The position numbers were made by a program, and so were the translations under genes. Under the pieces are notes generated by a model. That model did not search any database and had not been told where the DNA came from. It worked only from the letters and a program-made list of their open reading frames with translations. Positions 1 to 9,135 of a stretch of DNA of 64,000 nucleotides are shown piece after piece. How positions within the stretch are numbered: the stretch's first letter is position 1; every line of letters starts with the position of its first letter. Origin of the DNA: Halomonas sp. TD01 (GTDB lineage: Bacteria; Pseudomonadota; Gammaproteobacteria; Pseudomonadales; Halomonadaceae); the NCBI RefSeq assembly GCF_923868895.1, contig NZ_OV350343.1, positions 1,178,001 to 1,242,000 of the forward strand. The letters run 5' to 3'.

Positions 1-94
1 ACGCCTAGCGTCGTCTAGCGGCGTTTCCATCGGCAGTGGGCGCTAAGGCCGTTATACTAGGGAGCACTGCCTAACCCTGACGCAGGAAAATGTG

Positions 95-769
95 ATGACC
101 CAAGATGAATTGAAAGCGGCCGTAGCGGACGCTGCGATTAAAGAGATTGAGCCTCATCTCGAAAAAGACACCGTGCTAGGTATTGGCACAGGCTCAACAG
201 CGAACCTGTTTATTGACCGTTTAGGCCCGCTAAGAGATCGTTTCAAAGGCGCTGTTGCCAGCTCAGAAGCCAGTGCTAAACGCCTACAGGCGCTAGGTAT
301 CGAGATATTCGAGCTCAACAATGTTGGCGATGTACCTTTTTACATCGATGGTGCAGACGAAGTAAACGCTAACTTACAAATGATTAAGGGGGGAGGCGCA
401 GCACTGACCCGGGAAAAAATCGTCGCCGCCTGCGCCAAGCGATTTATTTGCATTGCCGATGGTTCGAAATACGTTGCTCAATTAGGCAACTTCCCACTGC
501 CGGTAGAAGTAATTCCCATGGCGCGCTCCTACGTCGCTCGGGAATTGGTCAAGCTAGGCGCAGACCCTGTCTATCGACAAGGTGTCGTCACCGATAATGG
601 CAACCAGATTATCGACTGCTTTGATTTTATGATCGACGACCCAGCGTCCATGGAGGCACGGATTAATGCCATTGTGGGCGTGGTAACAAACGGGTTATTC
701 GCTCAACGCGGTGCTGATGTGCTGCTGCTGGGTACAGAGAACGGCGTGGAACGAACCGCGTTACGTTAG
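95..769 (+). CDS. rpiA: ribose-5-phosphate isomerase A
   Basis: Interconverts ribose 5-phosphate and ribulose 5-phosphate in the cytosolic non-oxidative pentose phosphate pathway. The 224 residues match the family length (about 219). The signature segments GTGSTAN (31-37), DGADEVN (85-91) and [11 protein letters not shown] (98-108) are all present. A GTG lies one codon upstream (92), but ATG at 95 gives the usual MTQDEL start behind a CAGGA ribosome site. The 3' end overlaps the convergent waaA by 9 nt. A TATACT hexamer at 53-58 could be a -10 box, but no matching -35 is seen. Confidence 0.96.
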   Translation: MTQDELKAAVADAAIKEIEPHLEKDTVLGIGTGSTANLFIDRLGPLRDRFKGAVASSEASAKRLQALGIEIFELNNVGDVPFYIDGADEVNANLQMIKGGGAALTREKIVAACAKRFICIADGSKYVAQLGNFPLPVEVIPMARSYVARELVKLGADPVYRQGVVTDNGNQIIDCFDFMIDDPASMEARINAIVGVVTNGLFAQRGADVLLLGTENGVERTALR

Positions 770-2050
770 CCACTGGCTAAGCCCATCGAGAGTGCGCGCT
801 AGCGCTCCTCGGTTGTCTTCAACCACCTTTCGCCCAGCATGCCCAATGTGCTGGGCGAAAGGTGGACTTACCAGTAGCTCGGCCAGTGCGTCGGCCAAGG
901 CGTCGGGGGTATCCACCACGCTTAATGCGCCTGACGACAATAGCGGCTCAGCCACATCGCTAAAGTTCTCAAGCGAAGGGCCGCAGAGCACCGGCTTACC
1001 CAACGCCGCAGGCTCCAGCACGTTGTGGCCGCCCAACGGCACCAAACTACCACCGACATAAGCCACATGGCCTGCTGCATAAAGCGTTGCTAGCTCCCCT
1101 AGCGTGTCACCCAGGTATATCTGCATTTGTGGCGTGACGGCCTGCTGCTGGCTGCGACGGCTGAGTGTCCAGCCGCCCTGGGCACACAGGCTAGCCACCT
1201 CGTCAAAACGCTGAGGGTGCCGTGGCACCAGTACCAATAACGCTGTTGGAAAGCGCTTTAATAGTTGGCGGTGAGCCTCCAAGAGCAGTGCTTCCTCTCC
1301 TTCACGGGTAGAGCCTGCCACCCACACTGGGCGCACGCCCCACGCTTGAAGTAAGCATTCACTCTCTTTTAAAGCCTTTTCCTGAGAAGGTACTTCAAAT
1401 TTTAACGAGCCCACGACACGGGTTACTTCTGCACGACATCCTAAGGCTTGAAAGCGCTCGGCATCTTGCACAGATTTAGCAGCCAGCCATGTGACATTAA
1501 CTAATGCACCCGCCATCAACGAGCGCAGGCGCTGATAACGTGCAAAGGCTCGCGGCGATAGCCGCCCGTTCACAACCGCAACAGGTACCGCTTGTTGGTG
1601 GCAAGCGTGCAGCAAATTGGGCCATAGCTCGGTTTCAAACAAAATGGCAAGGGTGGGCTGCACGCGGGCAATAAAGCGCTTGGCTGCACCTGGGAAATCC
1701 AAGGGTAGAAAGCAGTGCGCGAGCCTTACTTGGTCAGGTGCAGCTTGTTCATCAATTAGCGCCTGAGCTTGCTGAGCTCCAGTCGCGGTCATGGTGGTAA
1801 GCAGCAGGCTGTGATGAGGGTAGCGCGCCAGCAAACCTTCTATCAGCGGACGCGCAGCGCGCACTTCCCCCACCGAGGCGCAGTGCAACCAAATTCGTGG
1901 CGCTTGAGGAAGCGCACCCAGGCGCATACCAAAACGCTGCAAGCGGGAGTAAGTAAGTACTTGCTCCCGCCAAATACGCCATAAAATAAGCGGAGACAAG
2001 ACATAGAGCGCCGCTGAATAGACCAGACGCGGCCAAACTGGCGACGCCAT
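761..2050 (-). CDS. waaA: 3-deoxy-D-manno-octulosonic acid (Kdo) transferase
   Basis: Transfers Kdo from CMP-Kdo to lipid A precursor at the inner face of the inner membrane, starting LPS core synthesis. The 429-residue protein has an N-terminal membrane anchor (about residues 8-25), the GT30 N-terminal domain with [10 protein letters not shown], and a C-terminal nucleotide-binding domain with AGSTREGEE and [15 protein letters not shown] (about 330-350). Its ATG overlaps the TAA of the upstream hldE by one base (TAATG), so the two are probably translationally coupled. Whether it adds one or two Kdo units cannot be read from sequence; the adjacent Kdo kinase gene suggests a single phosphorylated Kdo, as in Haemophilus and Vibrio (inference). 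Confidence 0.95.
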   Translation of the reverse strand: MASPVWPRLVYSAALYVLSPLILWRIWREQVLTYSRLQRFGMRLGALPQAPRIWLHCASVGEVRAARPLIEGLLARYPHHSLLLTTMTATGAQQAQALIDEQAAPDQVRLAHCFLPLDFPGAAKRFIARVQPTLAILFETELWPNLLHACHQQAVPVAVVNGRLSPRAFARYQRLRSLMAGALVNVTWLAAKSVQDAERFQALGCRAEVTRVVGSLKFEVPSQEKALKESECLLQAWGVRPVWVAGSTREGEEALLLEAHRQLLKRFPTALLVLVPRHPQRFDEVASLCAQGGWTLSRRSQQQAVTPQMQIYLGDTLGELATLYAAGHVAYVGGSLVPLGGHNVLEPAALGKPVLCGPSLENFSDVAEPLLSSGALSVVDTPDALADALAELLVSPPFAQHIGHAGRKVVEDNRGALARTLDGLSQWLT

Positions 2051-3480
2051 TAACCCTCACGATCCAAAATCGAGCTGATCATTGCGGTAGTCGATACACC
2101 ATCTTCAAAGCCCAATACTTTAACGTCACCACCGTTGGCGATAACGGCTTCACCACCGGCAATATCTTCAGGGCGGTAATCACCACCTTTCACCAAGATA
2201 TCCGGCAAAACGGCTTCAATCAGCGCCTGGGGAGTATCATCACTAAAGGGTACGACCCAATCGACAGCGCCTAACCCTGCCAACACTTGCATACGACGGT
2301 TAAGCGGATTTATTGGCCGTTTGGGACCTTTCAAACGCCCAATAGAGGCATCGTCATTCACCGCAACGATGAGACGGTCACCCAGGCGTTTGGCTTGTTC
2401 TAAGTAGGCCACGTGTCCTGCATGGAGAATATCAAAGCAGCCATTAGTCATCACCACGCGCTCGCCGCGCAGCTGGGCAGCACGCACGGCATCGACCAGC
2501 GGAACTTGGTCAATCACCCCGAACTCAGCTAGTTTGTCGCCATGTAGCGCGGTGTAGAGTTCGGCTATCGAGAGCGTCGCCGTTCCCGGCTTAGCGACCA
2601 CCAAGCCTGCCCCCAGGTTGGCCAACATCATCGCTTCCGGCAATGCATGGCCTGATGCCAGCGCTAGCCCCATCAGGCCAATCACGGTATCACCGGCACC
2701 GGTTACGTCGAACACTTCCTGGGCTCGGGTGGGTAAATGTAGCGGCGCATGGCCTTCTCGGATCAAGGTCATGCCTTTTTCGCTGCGGGTGATTAACAGC
2801 GCTTCTAACTCAAGCTCAGCGCGGAGCGCTTCTCCGCGCTGGGCAAGGACATCATCATTGACGCAGTGACCAACCACCGCCTCAAATTCGGTTAAATTAG
2901 GCGTAATCAAACTCGCCCCACGATACTTACTAAAATCTTGTCCTTTCGGGTCGACCAGCACTCGCTTGCCGAAAGCACGAGCCATCTGAACCAGTGTCTC
3001 GACCTGGTTAAGCGTTCCTTTACCGTAGTCGGAAAGAATCATCACATCGCAATCAGGCAACGCTTTTTCGACCTGTTCCAGCAGTGCTGTGGTATCGACG
3101 CCATCGAGGCGTTGCTCAAAATCCAACCGCAGTAACTGTTGGTTACGACTCATCACTCGCAGCTTCGTAATCGTTGGTATCTGCGGGCTTCGCTGAAAGT
3201 AAGTACTTACATTTGAAGCCGCCAAACGCGACGTTAGCAACTCAGCATTTTCGTCCTCACCCACGACCCCAGCCAGGGCAGCATGGCCACCGAGAGAGGC
3301 CACATTCAGCGCCACGTTCGCCGCGCCACCTGGGCGGTCATCGGCATCCTCTACACGCACCACTGGTACAGGCGCTTCGGGCGAAATACGCGACGTTCCA
3401 CCATGCCAATAGCGGTCGAGCATCACATCCCCTACCACCAGTACGCGAGCGTGTTCCAGGGCGGTTAAATCAACTTTCAT
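2050..3480 (-). CDS. hldE: bifunctional heptose-7-phosphate kinase / heptose-1-phosphate adenylyltransferase
   Basis: Carries out two steps of ADP-glycero-manno-heptose synthesis for the LPS core. The 476-residue protein is the full-length fusion. The N-terminal PfkB/ribokinase domain (about 1-320) has RPGGAANVA near residue 50 and DVTGAGDT near 260. The C-terminal cytidylyltransferase-type domain (about 340-476) has [13 protein letters not shown] with the HxGH nucleotide-binding motif. The intermediate phosphatase GmhB is encoded at 16.9 kb and the epimerase HldD at 11.8 kb. It overlaps the end of the upstream family 9 transferase gene by 11 nt and runs directly into waaA, suggesting one transcript. 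Confidence 0.97.
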   Translation of the reverse strand: MKVDLTALEHARVLVVGDVMLDRYWHGGTSRISPEAPVPVVRVEDADDRPGGAANVALNVASLGGHAALAGVVGEDENAELLTSRLAASNVSTYFQRSPQIPTITKLRVMSRNQQLLRLDFEQRLDGVDTTALLEQVEKALPDCDVMILSDYGKGTLNQVETLVQMARAFGKRVLVDPKGQDFSKYRGASLITPNLTEFEAVVGHCVNDDVLAQRGEALRAELELEALLITRSEKGMTLIREGHAPLHLPTRAQEVFDVTGAGDTVIGLMGLALASGHALPEAMMLANLGAGLVVAKPGTATLSIAELYTALHGDKLAEFGVIDQVPLVDAVRAAQLRGERVVMTNGCFDILHAGHVAYLEQAKRLGDRLIVAVNDDASIGRLKGPKRPINPLNRRMQVLAGLGAVDWVVPFSDDTPQALIEAVLPDILVKGGDYRPEDIAGGEAVIANGGDVKVLGFEDGVSTTAMISSILDREG

Positions 3481-4567
3481 CCGAAGGTCCTGTTGTTGGC
3501 TGCGCTGCGGTATATGCCAGCAGCGCGTCTAACTTAGCAATCACGTCGTCGGCCTTGATTAAATCCATGGCATCCGCGTGGCGTACTCGCTGCCCCCAAC
3601 TAACGTCATCTACCGATTTATTCAGATACGTGCGAACTGCTTCTGGGTAGGCGTTTACCGCAAAATCTCGCCAACAATAAGGCGCTGCGCGTTGGGGATT
3701 AGTGGTCGCGTAGAGGCCAAGCGTGGGTGTACCCATGGCATTACCCATATGCGCTGGCCCCGTATCAGGCGCGATAACCGCGCGGGCGTTATCGATTAGC
3801 GCCAGTACTCCTTTGAGCGACGTACCGCCGATAGCATTAATCACGCTACCCGGCTGACACAGCGCCTCAATTTGGTCACCGATTTCTCGCTCTAATGAGC
3901 TACCGCCACCGGTCAACACGCTCTTCAGACCATGCTGTACCCAGGCATGTTCAATCACGCTGGCATAGCCTTCCACTGACCAATTGCGAAAGTTGCGCAA
4001 CCGCGCGTTGCTACAAGGATTAATGACGAGATACGGAGCATCTCTGCTGACCCCATGGGCTTCCTCATAGGCCGCCGGAGGTACGGCCAAATTCCATTCC
4101 AGGCGATCATCTTCTACGCCTAGCAAGCGAGCGAAGTCCATAAACGATTCCAACACATGGGCGTTGGAATGCGGCGCAAGTTGATGCTGGGTAAACCAGT
4201 GCTGAGCATCTTTGGCGCGGGGCTTATCATAGCCCACCCGTACATTAGCCTTGAGACCAAGCGAAAGCACACTGGCGCGTATCGCCTGCTGCATGTGCAG
4301 CAGCACATCAAAGCGAGTGTCGGAAAGCGCTTTCCACAGGGCGCGCATGCCCGCAAGACCGGTGGACTTGTCATAGACAACAAACTCGACCCCAGAAAGC
4401 CCCGCCAGTAAACTGTGCTCCCCCTTGCCGATTATCCAGGTAATGCGAGCGTGCGGCCATTGGCGCTGTAACGCGCGCACCGTGGGCACGAGATTGCACA
4501 CATCTCCCAATGCGGAGAGGCGCAAAATGGCAATATGGTTAGGTTGAGCAGGCAGAGAGGGCTTCAT
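3470..4567 (-). CDS. glycosyltransferase family 9 (LPS heptosyltransferase-like)
   Basis: Predicted ADP-heptose:LPS heptosyltransferase of the WaaC/WaaF/WaaQ superfamily. It has the N-terminal GT9 start [20 protein letters not shown] and the C-terminal donor-site motif [20 protein letters not shown]. With WaaF encoded at 10.8 kb, this is the best candidate for the first heptose transferase in the window, but WaaC identity is not proven, so no symbol is given. I chose ATG at 4567 (365 residues). An in-frame start at 4639 would add 24 atypical residues and run antisense into kdkA. The chosen start lies in the tetranucleotide CATG shared with the divergent kdkA start. A GGAG is found about 13 nt upstream, rather far for a strong ribosome site. 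Confidence 0.85.
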   Translation of the reverse strand: MKPSLPAQPNHIAILRLSALGDVCNLVPTVRALQRQWPHARITWIIGKGEHSLLAGLSGVEFVVYDKSTGLAGMRALWKALSDTRFDVLLHMQQAIRASVLSLGLKANVRVGYDKPRAKDAQHWFTQHQLAPHSNAHVLESFMDFARLLGVEDDRLEWNLAVPPAAYEEAHGVSRDAPYLVINPCSNARLRNFRNWSVEGYASVIEHAWVQHGLKSVLTGGGSSLEREIGDQIEALCQPGSVINAIGGTSLKGVLALIDNARAVIAPDTGPAHMGNAMGTPTLGLYATTNPQRAAPYCWRDFAVNAYPEAVRTYLNKSVDDVSWGQRVRHADAMDLIKADDVIAKLDALLAYTAAQPTTGPSDES

Positions 4568-5309
4568 GCGCTTAGCGGCACTCCGGCAAAGAAATTGGCT
4601 GATTTTACATGATGCAGACAGTTTAAGTGACGCTGCCACGTCACACCAACTGTCGCAACCACTGATACGAATACGGTTACACCCACTTCAACCCGATCTA
4701 TTCCATCAGGCCTATTGGCGTGAGCGTAATTTAATCGTTGGGGAAGCACCAGGAAGGGGTAGCAGTTTCTTCTTAAAGGCCAGTGATTCAGAACAGTGGG
4801 TATTGCGGCCTTATCGCCGCGGTGGACTCATTGCCAAGCTGAGTAAGAAACGCTACCTGTGGCTGGGTGAAGAGCGCACCCGTGCGTTTCGCGAGCTGCG
4901 CTTAACCGCCGCGTTGTACAACCTGGGGCTGCCAGTTCCGCGCCCCATTGCCTGCTGTGTTCACCGTTATGGCCCTACGTATGAAGCAGCGCTCATAACC
5001 GTCAGGATCCCAGGCGCTCGAGCACTTGCTGACTTATTGGCGGCAGGGGAAGCTAATGACGCTTTGCTTCAGCGCGTGGGCACAATGATAAAGCGCTTCC
5101 ATCAAGCAGGCCTTGACCATGTTGACCTTAATGCGCGCAATATATTGGTCGACCCGCATGGCGAGCCCTGGCTGATTGATTTAGATCGCTGCCGCTTGCG
5201 GCCACCTGGCACTTGGCAGGAAGGTAACCTTGCCCGCCTTGAGCGCTCGATTAATAAATTCACTCAACACGCGAACCTACCTGCCATACGCCGAGGGTAC
5301 GACGCATAA
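4566..5309 (+). CDS. kdkA: 3-deoxy-D-manno-octulosonic acid (Kdo) kinase
   Basis: Phosphorylates lipid-A-linked Kdo at position 4 in the inner LPS core. The 247 residues align by eye along the length of Haemophilus KdkA (about 241). Matching stretches are VGEAPGRGSSFFL (58-70), LRPYRRGGLIAKLSKKRY (80-97), GLPVPRPIA (121-129), the kinase catalytic loop HVDLNARNIL (185-194) and the metal-binding segment IDLDRCR (204-210). The protein-kinase-like fold and catalytic Asp residues are intact. The start has AGAGAGG 6 nt upstream. It is divergent from the family 9 transferase, with start codons overlapping on opposite strands (4565-4568), so both ribosome sites lie inside the partner gene's region. 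Confidence 0.92.
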   Translation: MRLAALRQRNWLILHDADSLSDAATSHQLSQPLIRIRLHPLQPDLFHQAYWRERNLIVGEAPGRGSSFFLKASDSEQWVLRPYRRGGLIAKLSKKRYLWLGEERTRAFRELRLTAALYNLGLPVPRPIACCVHRYGPTYEAALITVRIPGARALADLLAAGEANDALLQRVGTMIKRFHQAGLDHVDLNARNILVDPHGEPWLIDLDRCRLRPPGTWQEGNLARLERSINKFTQHANLPAIRRGYDA

Positions 5310-5351
5310 AAAAGCGCGCTTAAGACACAAATGACTAGAGACGCTGGCGCA

Positions 5352-6380
5352 CTACAAAGCGCGATAAAGTGATAAATAAGCACTCGCCATCGCCTCAGAC
5401 GAGTAGTTGCTAAGCGTAGAAAGCGCTGTCGTCACTAATCTATTTCTTAACGAATCATCCTGCCTAAGTGCCACAATGCCTTCGGCTAATCTCTCAGCAT
5501 TGTTGGGTGGAACCAAAAAGCCGGTTTCGAGATGCTTGACGATATCTGGGATACCGCCCACATCACTGGCAATGACCGGCACATTTGTATTCATCACATC
5601 CAGCAGTACTGACCCCAAGCCTTCGTTACGGGAAGGGAATGCAAATAGATCAAACGCTGGTAAATAATCGTTAACATCAGGTTTAAAACCCATCCAAACA
5701 ACGTTACCTAGTTCAGCGCTCTCTTTATGAAGTAATGAAGCATCCTCCCCTCGACCAAAAAAGAGAAACAGTATTTCTGGATGCGTATGCGCTAACTGCC
5801 GAGCTGCCTCCAATAGCACACGCTGCCCTTTGTGACGGTCTACCAACGCGCCCACATGGCCCACAATAAAGCGCCCGCTGTAAGTATCTTGCAACGTTTT
5901 TGCAACCGTTAGATTGGGCGTCGAGGGAGAAAAGGCACTTGGGATTAAAGGTATGGGTTGAGGACTCAGGGAGCCAATTTCATTGGCTATTGCACTGGAA
6001 ATAGCGACACAACGGTGGGCATTACGATAAAAAACCACGTTGCTCCACTTCCGTTTGATGGGCGTGTCGACGCGGCGGGTAAGAATATAAGGCGTTCGAA
6101 ATAGTTTTTTATGCAGCCATGCCCAATGAACAGCCTTTGCCTCATGAGCATGAACAATATCTGCTTTTCCGGCACGCCAGTGCCCTGCCAACTGAGAGGT
6201 CGCATTAACAAACCGCACGTTAGGCGTATCAGATAACTCGTCGCGTAAAGGCGACAAGGGCTGGCAAACCAGGGTTTGCTGTTTTACAGCTTTACGTTTA
6301 GCGAGGGCTTGTATTAGTAGTACCGTTTGACGCTCTCCTCCTCGAAAACCCTTAGCCAGATTAACGTGAATAATTTGCAA
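5352..6380 (-). CDS. glycosyltransferase family 4
   Basis: GT-B retaining glycosyltransferase, probably acting on the LPS core. It has the N-terminal glycine-rich acceptor region HVNLAKGFRGGERQ, HAHEAKAVHW, the domain-2 start FIVGHVGALVDRHKGQ, and the donor motif FPSRNEGLGSVLLDVM (E-x7-E type, here ending in D). The best start is TTG at 6380 (342 residues) with TGAGG close upstream. An ATG at 6428 would add 16 residues unlike the family and would run into the divergent GT2 leader. Donor and acceptor sugars cannot be predicted. Only 42 bases separate it from the convergent kdkA stop, without a clear terminator. Confidence 0.85.
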   Translation of the reverse strand: MQIIHVNLAKGFRGGERQTVLLIQALAKRKAVKQQTLVCQPLSPLRDELSDTPNVRFVNATSQLAGHWRAGKADIVHAHEAKAVHWAWLHKKLFRTPYILTRRVDTPIKRKWSNVVFYRNAHRCVAISSAIANEIGSLSPQPIPLIPSAFSPSTPNLTVAKTLQDTYSGRFIVGHVGALVDRHKGQRVLLEAARQLAHTHPEILFLFFGRGEDASLLHKESAELGNVVWMGFKPDVNDYLPAFDLFAFPSRNEGLGSVLLDVMNTNVPVIASDVGGIPDIVKHLETGFLVPPNNAERLAEGIVALRQDDSLRNRLVTTALSTLSNYSSEAMASAYLSLYRAL

Positions 6381-6454
6381 AAGCGCCTCACTTGAATATT
6401 TTGGATATAAAAGCAGATATAATAGCATCCGTCGCTCATCCTAACAGGACAGTC

Positions 6455-7213
6455 ATGCCCATACCCGCTAGCGTAAGCGTTGTTATCATCACTCGAAATG
6501 CTGCCGCCACACTGCGGCAAACCCTGGACTCTGTACTGGGCTTTGATGATGTCGTTATTTACGATAACGGCTCAAGCGACGATACGCTAAGAATTGCAGC
6601 AGACTACTCCAACGTATCGCTATATGAAGGTGATTTCCTAGGTTTTGGCCCGACCAAACGTCATGCTGTTTCGCTAGCAAAACATGACTGGATTGTGTCG
6701 TTAGATGCTGATGAAGCGCTGTCCCCGGCACTGGTTGACGCTATTCTTGCCTGGGTGGACAACGCCTCGCCAAACGACCTTGGTCAGATGTTGCGCGAAA
6801 ACTGGATGATGGGCCGCCCCGTTCGCCACTCTGGATGGGGTAATGACTGGCTGATTCGCTTATTTAACCGCCAATGCCATAATTTCAACGATGCCATGGT
6901 TCATGAATCGATTGCGCTTGGCCAACATAGTCGTGTGCAACGTTTGACAGGCACCATTGCGCATACGGCGGTCACTGATTTATCTCAGTTTTTAGAAAAA
7001 ATTAATCGTTACTCGAGTATTCGTGCCGACTCCGGCAAGCTCAAGTCATACCCTGTGCCCGTTATTTTTATAAAAGCGTTATTTGCCTTCATTCGCACTT
7101 ACCTATTACAGCGCGGATGTTTAGATGGCTGGAGAGGTCTCGTCATTGCAGTATCTAATGCTAACGGCGTCTTTTGGAAGTATATGAAAAACTATTTAAA
7201 AACTAATCGCTAA
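6455..7213 (+). CDS. glycosyltransferase family 2, WaaE/KdtX-like
   Basis: GT-A inverting transferase resembling the WaaE/KdtX group that adds glucose to the inner-core heptose of LPS. The 252 residues begin MPIPASVSVVIITRN, with DNGSSDDT (38-45), FLGFGPTKRHA (61-71) and the metal-binding acidic motif DADEAL (84-89). HSGWGND and VHESI in the second half are typical of this branch. The ATG at 6455 has AGGA 7 nt upstream; in-frame codons back to 6392 are probably leader. A perfect TATAAT lies at 6418-6423, but the nearest TTGAAT (6392-6397) is 20 bp away, so the promoter is uncertain. The donor sugar is inferred only from the family. Confidence 0.87.
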   Translation: MPIPASVSVVIITRNAAATLRQTLDSVLGFDDVVIYDNGSSDDTLRIAADYSNVSLYEGDFLGFGPTKRHAVSLAKHDWIVSLDADEALSPALVDAILAWVDNASPNDLGQMLRENWMMGRPVRHSGWGNDWLIRLFNRQCHNFNDAMVHESIALGQHSRVQRLTGTIAHTAVTDLSQFLEKINRYSSIRADSGKLKSYPVPVIFIKALFAFIRTYLLQRGCLDGWRGLVIAVSNANGVFWKYMKNYLKTNR

Positions 7214-7238
7214 ACTTCAGAATTCTATAGGTTTGACA

Positions 7239-8357
7239 ATGCAGAAAACGCCTACCGCTGTTGTTGCTATACGTAAACTTAACAAAATGACGGGGGCTGC
7301 AAGAATTGCATTGCAACAAATCTCGATTTTAAGTGCGATGGGCTACAAGGTCACCGTCTTATGTGAAAAAGCGGATGTTGCCAATATCCACTCCTACGGT
7401 GGCACATTACATAAGATCTCAAAATTTCCTTTTAAAGGATTAGTGCGGCGACGCTGGTTTAGTGCCCGCGCCAATGCATGGTGCTTACGCCATAAGCCTG
7501 ACCTCGTTATCAGCCATGGCGACTCAGACAATGCCGATATTGTTTTTATGCACAACTGCGTCGATCTTGCCCAAAAACTTATCTATCCGGACGCCGCCCA
7601 TCTCCAAAGCGATGTCTCAAAAATGCATCGCAAGATTTTGTTGCAAGGAGTCTTTAAAAAAGTGGTTGCCAACTCTCAACTAATGGCAAACGACTTGATA
7701 AGCCGATACAACCTACCCGAAGATAAAATTGAAGTCTCCTATCCTGGATATAATTCTAAGCAATTTAACGCCTCCGTTAAAATGAAGTATAGAGAGGCTC
7801 GTCGAGATGAACTCGGCGTTAAAAAGCAAGAGAAACTGATTGGATTAGTTACCTCTGGAGATTTCAAAAAGAGAAATGTATCTTTATTTATTGACATTGC
7901 TGACCAACTCATTAAAAAATCGACTTTAAATTATCGATTCCTGATAATTGGTCAGGGGAATACAGACGCCTATAAAGAAAAAACTGAAAAACTTAACATC
8001 GAGCGCCAGTTTATTTGGAAAAAAACGGTGCCTAACGTGGAACAGTATTATGCTGCTTTAGACCTATTTATGTTACCCGCACATATCGAGGAATTTGGAT
8101 GTGTAGTGCTAGAAGCGATGGCCTGTTCTATACTGCCTCTAATATCGGAGCGTGTCGGTGCTGGAGAATTATTGGAGGGAGATCATAGAAAGCTCATTGT
8201 ACCCGGCTATGATTCTCGCCAATGGGCGCAGGCAGCCGAAGAAATATTAATTAAAAACAATACGTTACTTTCCGAACAGATTGCTAACAGAGCCAGTCAG
8301 TTCACTTATGAGTACCAGTATAAGGCACTCAAAACGCTACTCTCGCAATTCCTTTAA
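7239..8357 (+). CDS. glycosyltransferase family 4
   Basis: A second GT4-type transferase, 372 residues from ATG 7239; a TTG two codons earlier is possible. Visible motifs are KMTGAARIALQQ in the acceptor domain, KKVVANSQLMANDL in the linker, VTSGDFKKRNVSLFI at the start of domain 2, and the donor E-x7-E motif in EEFGCVVLEAMAC. Cytoplasmic, with no signal peptide. Codon use is A/T-rich compared with the flanking heptose genes, as in the next gene, suggesting a laterally acquired or fast-changing outer-core module. It lies 25 bases after the GT2 gene and 20 before the YrbL-like gene, so it is probably cotranscribed with both. Substrate unknown. Confidence 0.85.
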   Translation: MQKTPTAVVAIRKLNKMTGAARIALQQISILSAMGYKVTVLCEKADVANIHSYGGTLHKISKFPFKGLVRRRWFSARANAWCLRHKPDLVISHGDSDNADIVFMHNCVDLAQKLIYPDAAHLQSDVSKMHRKILLQGVFKKVVANSQLMANDLISRYNLPEDKIEVSYPGYNSKQFNASVKMKYREARRDELGVKKQEKLIGLVTSGDFKKRNVSLFIDIADQLIKKSTLNYRFLIIGQGNTDAYKEKTEKLNIERQFIWKKTVPNVEQYYAALDLFMLPAHIEEFGCVVLEAMACSILPLISERVGAGELLEGDHRKLIVPGYDSRQWAQAAEEILIKNNTLLSEQIANRASQFTYEYQYKALKTLLSQFL

Positions 8358-8377
8358 ATAAAGATCAAGGATGATCC

Positions 8378-9082
8378 ATGTGTTTTTCATATCAAAAAAT
8401 AGCCAAAGAAATTAAGAATAGTGATAAAGTCATATTACATGACGATGAAATCTTATCCTATGGTAGTAATCGTATTTGTTATCTCTATAAAGAACACCCT
8501 TCAAAGATAATCAAAATTTCACGGGATTCAACACACTGGAAAAGAGGTCACAGACAAAGTTTGTCTGAGTGGTATGTGTCAAAAAAAATAAAAAAAACAG
8601 GTAAAGACAGCCATATAAGTCTTTGCCACACCTGGGTTACCACTAATAGGGGGCCAGGCTTAGTAGTGGACAAAATTTTTGATGACAATGGTAAATCGTT
8701 GACACTAAGAAAGCTCTTGTTCAAAAAAGAACTTACAGTTGGTAGCGCTTTGATATTAATCGAGGACGTTATTAAAAGCTTTTCTCCTCTTGGCATTCCA
8801 GCGTCTGACTTTAATATTGATAATTTTATCTTAGATGGTAACCACCATGATTATAAACTTATTATGGTAGATGGTTTTTCACCTAAGAAACTAGATTTCA
8901 AGACATACCTCCTATTAAAAAGCAGACGGTTGTCAGGCTTTTATACTCATCGAAAATGGCAACAGGCAAAATCGCAATTTACTAAATGTGCTCAAGAGGT
9001 TTATGCGGGTAATTATTGCTACGCAGCGGCGCCACCTTTGCATGCGACTTCGAAAGCGTCTTCTGATAATTCGTGTGGCTAA
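8378..9082 (+). CDS. YrbL-like (PhoP-regulated network) kinase-fold protein
   Basis: A 234-residue protein resembling the YrbL/PhoP regulatory network family, which has a small protein-kinase-like fold. It shows the family start LSYGSNRICYLYKEHPSKIIKI (about 27-48), an E-W-Y segment after the ATP lobe, and SDFNIDNFIL plus MVDGF in place of the catalytic and metal loops. The last 20 or so residues (rich in A, S and N) look unlike the rest. In this LPS locus it might phosphorylate a core sugar, by analogy with KdkA/WaaP/WaaY, but that is inference. Two A8 tracts separated by one T (8581-8597) encode a Lys-rich stretch and could allow slippage. Strongly A/T-rich. AAGGA precedes the ATG. Confidence 0.72.
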   Translation: MCFSYQKIAKEIKNSDKVILHDDEILSYGSNRICYLYKEHPSKIIKISRDSTHWKRGHRQSLSEWYVSKKIKKTGKDSHISLCHTWVTTNRGPGLVVDKIFDDNGKSLTLRKLLFKKELTVGSALILIEDVIKSFSPLGIPASDFNIDNFILDGNHHDYKLIMVDGFSPKKLDFKTYLLLKSRRLSGFYTHRKWQQAKSQFTKCAQEVYAGNYCYAAAPPLHATSKASSDNSCG

Positions 9083-9135
9083 CGTACTTCTTGTCCGCTA
9101 GCCAGACGCGGCACGACTGAAAGCATAGGTTATAT

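Noticed and set aside
711..1061. A plus-strand frame opposite the end of waaA
   Set aside because: It has no family features and lies wholly on the opposite strand of waaA.
6392..6423. A promoter TTGAAT/TATAAT before the GT2 gene
   Set aside because: The -10 is perfect but the spacing is 20 bp, outside the normal 16-18 range, so it is mentioned only with the gene.
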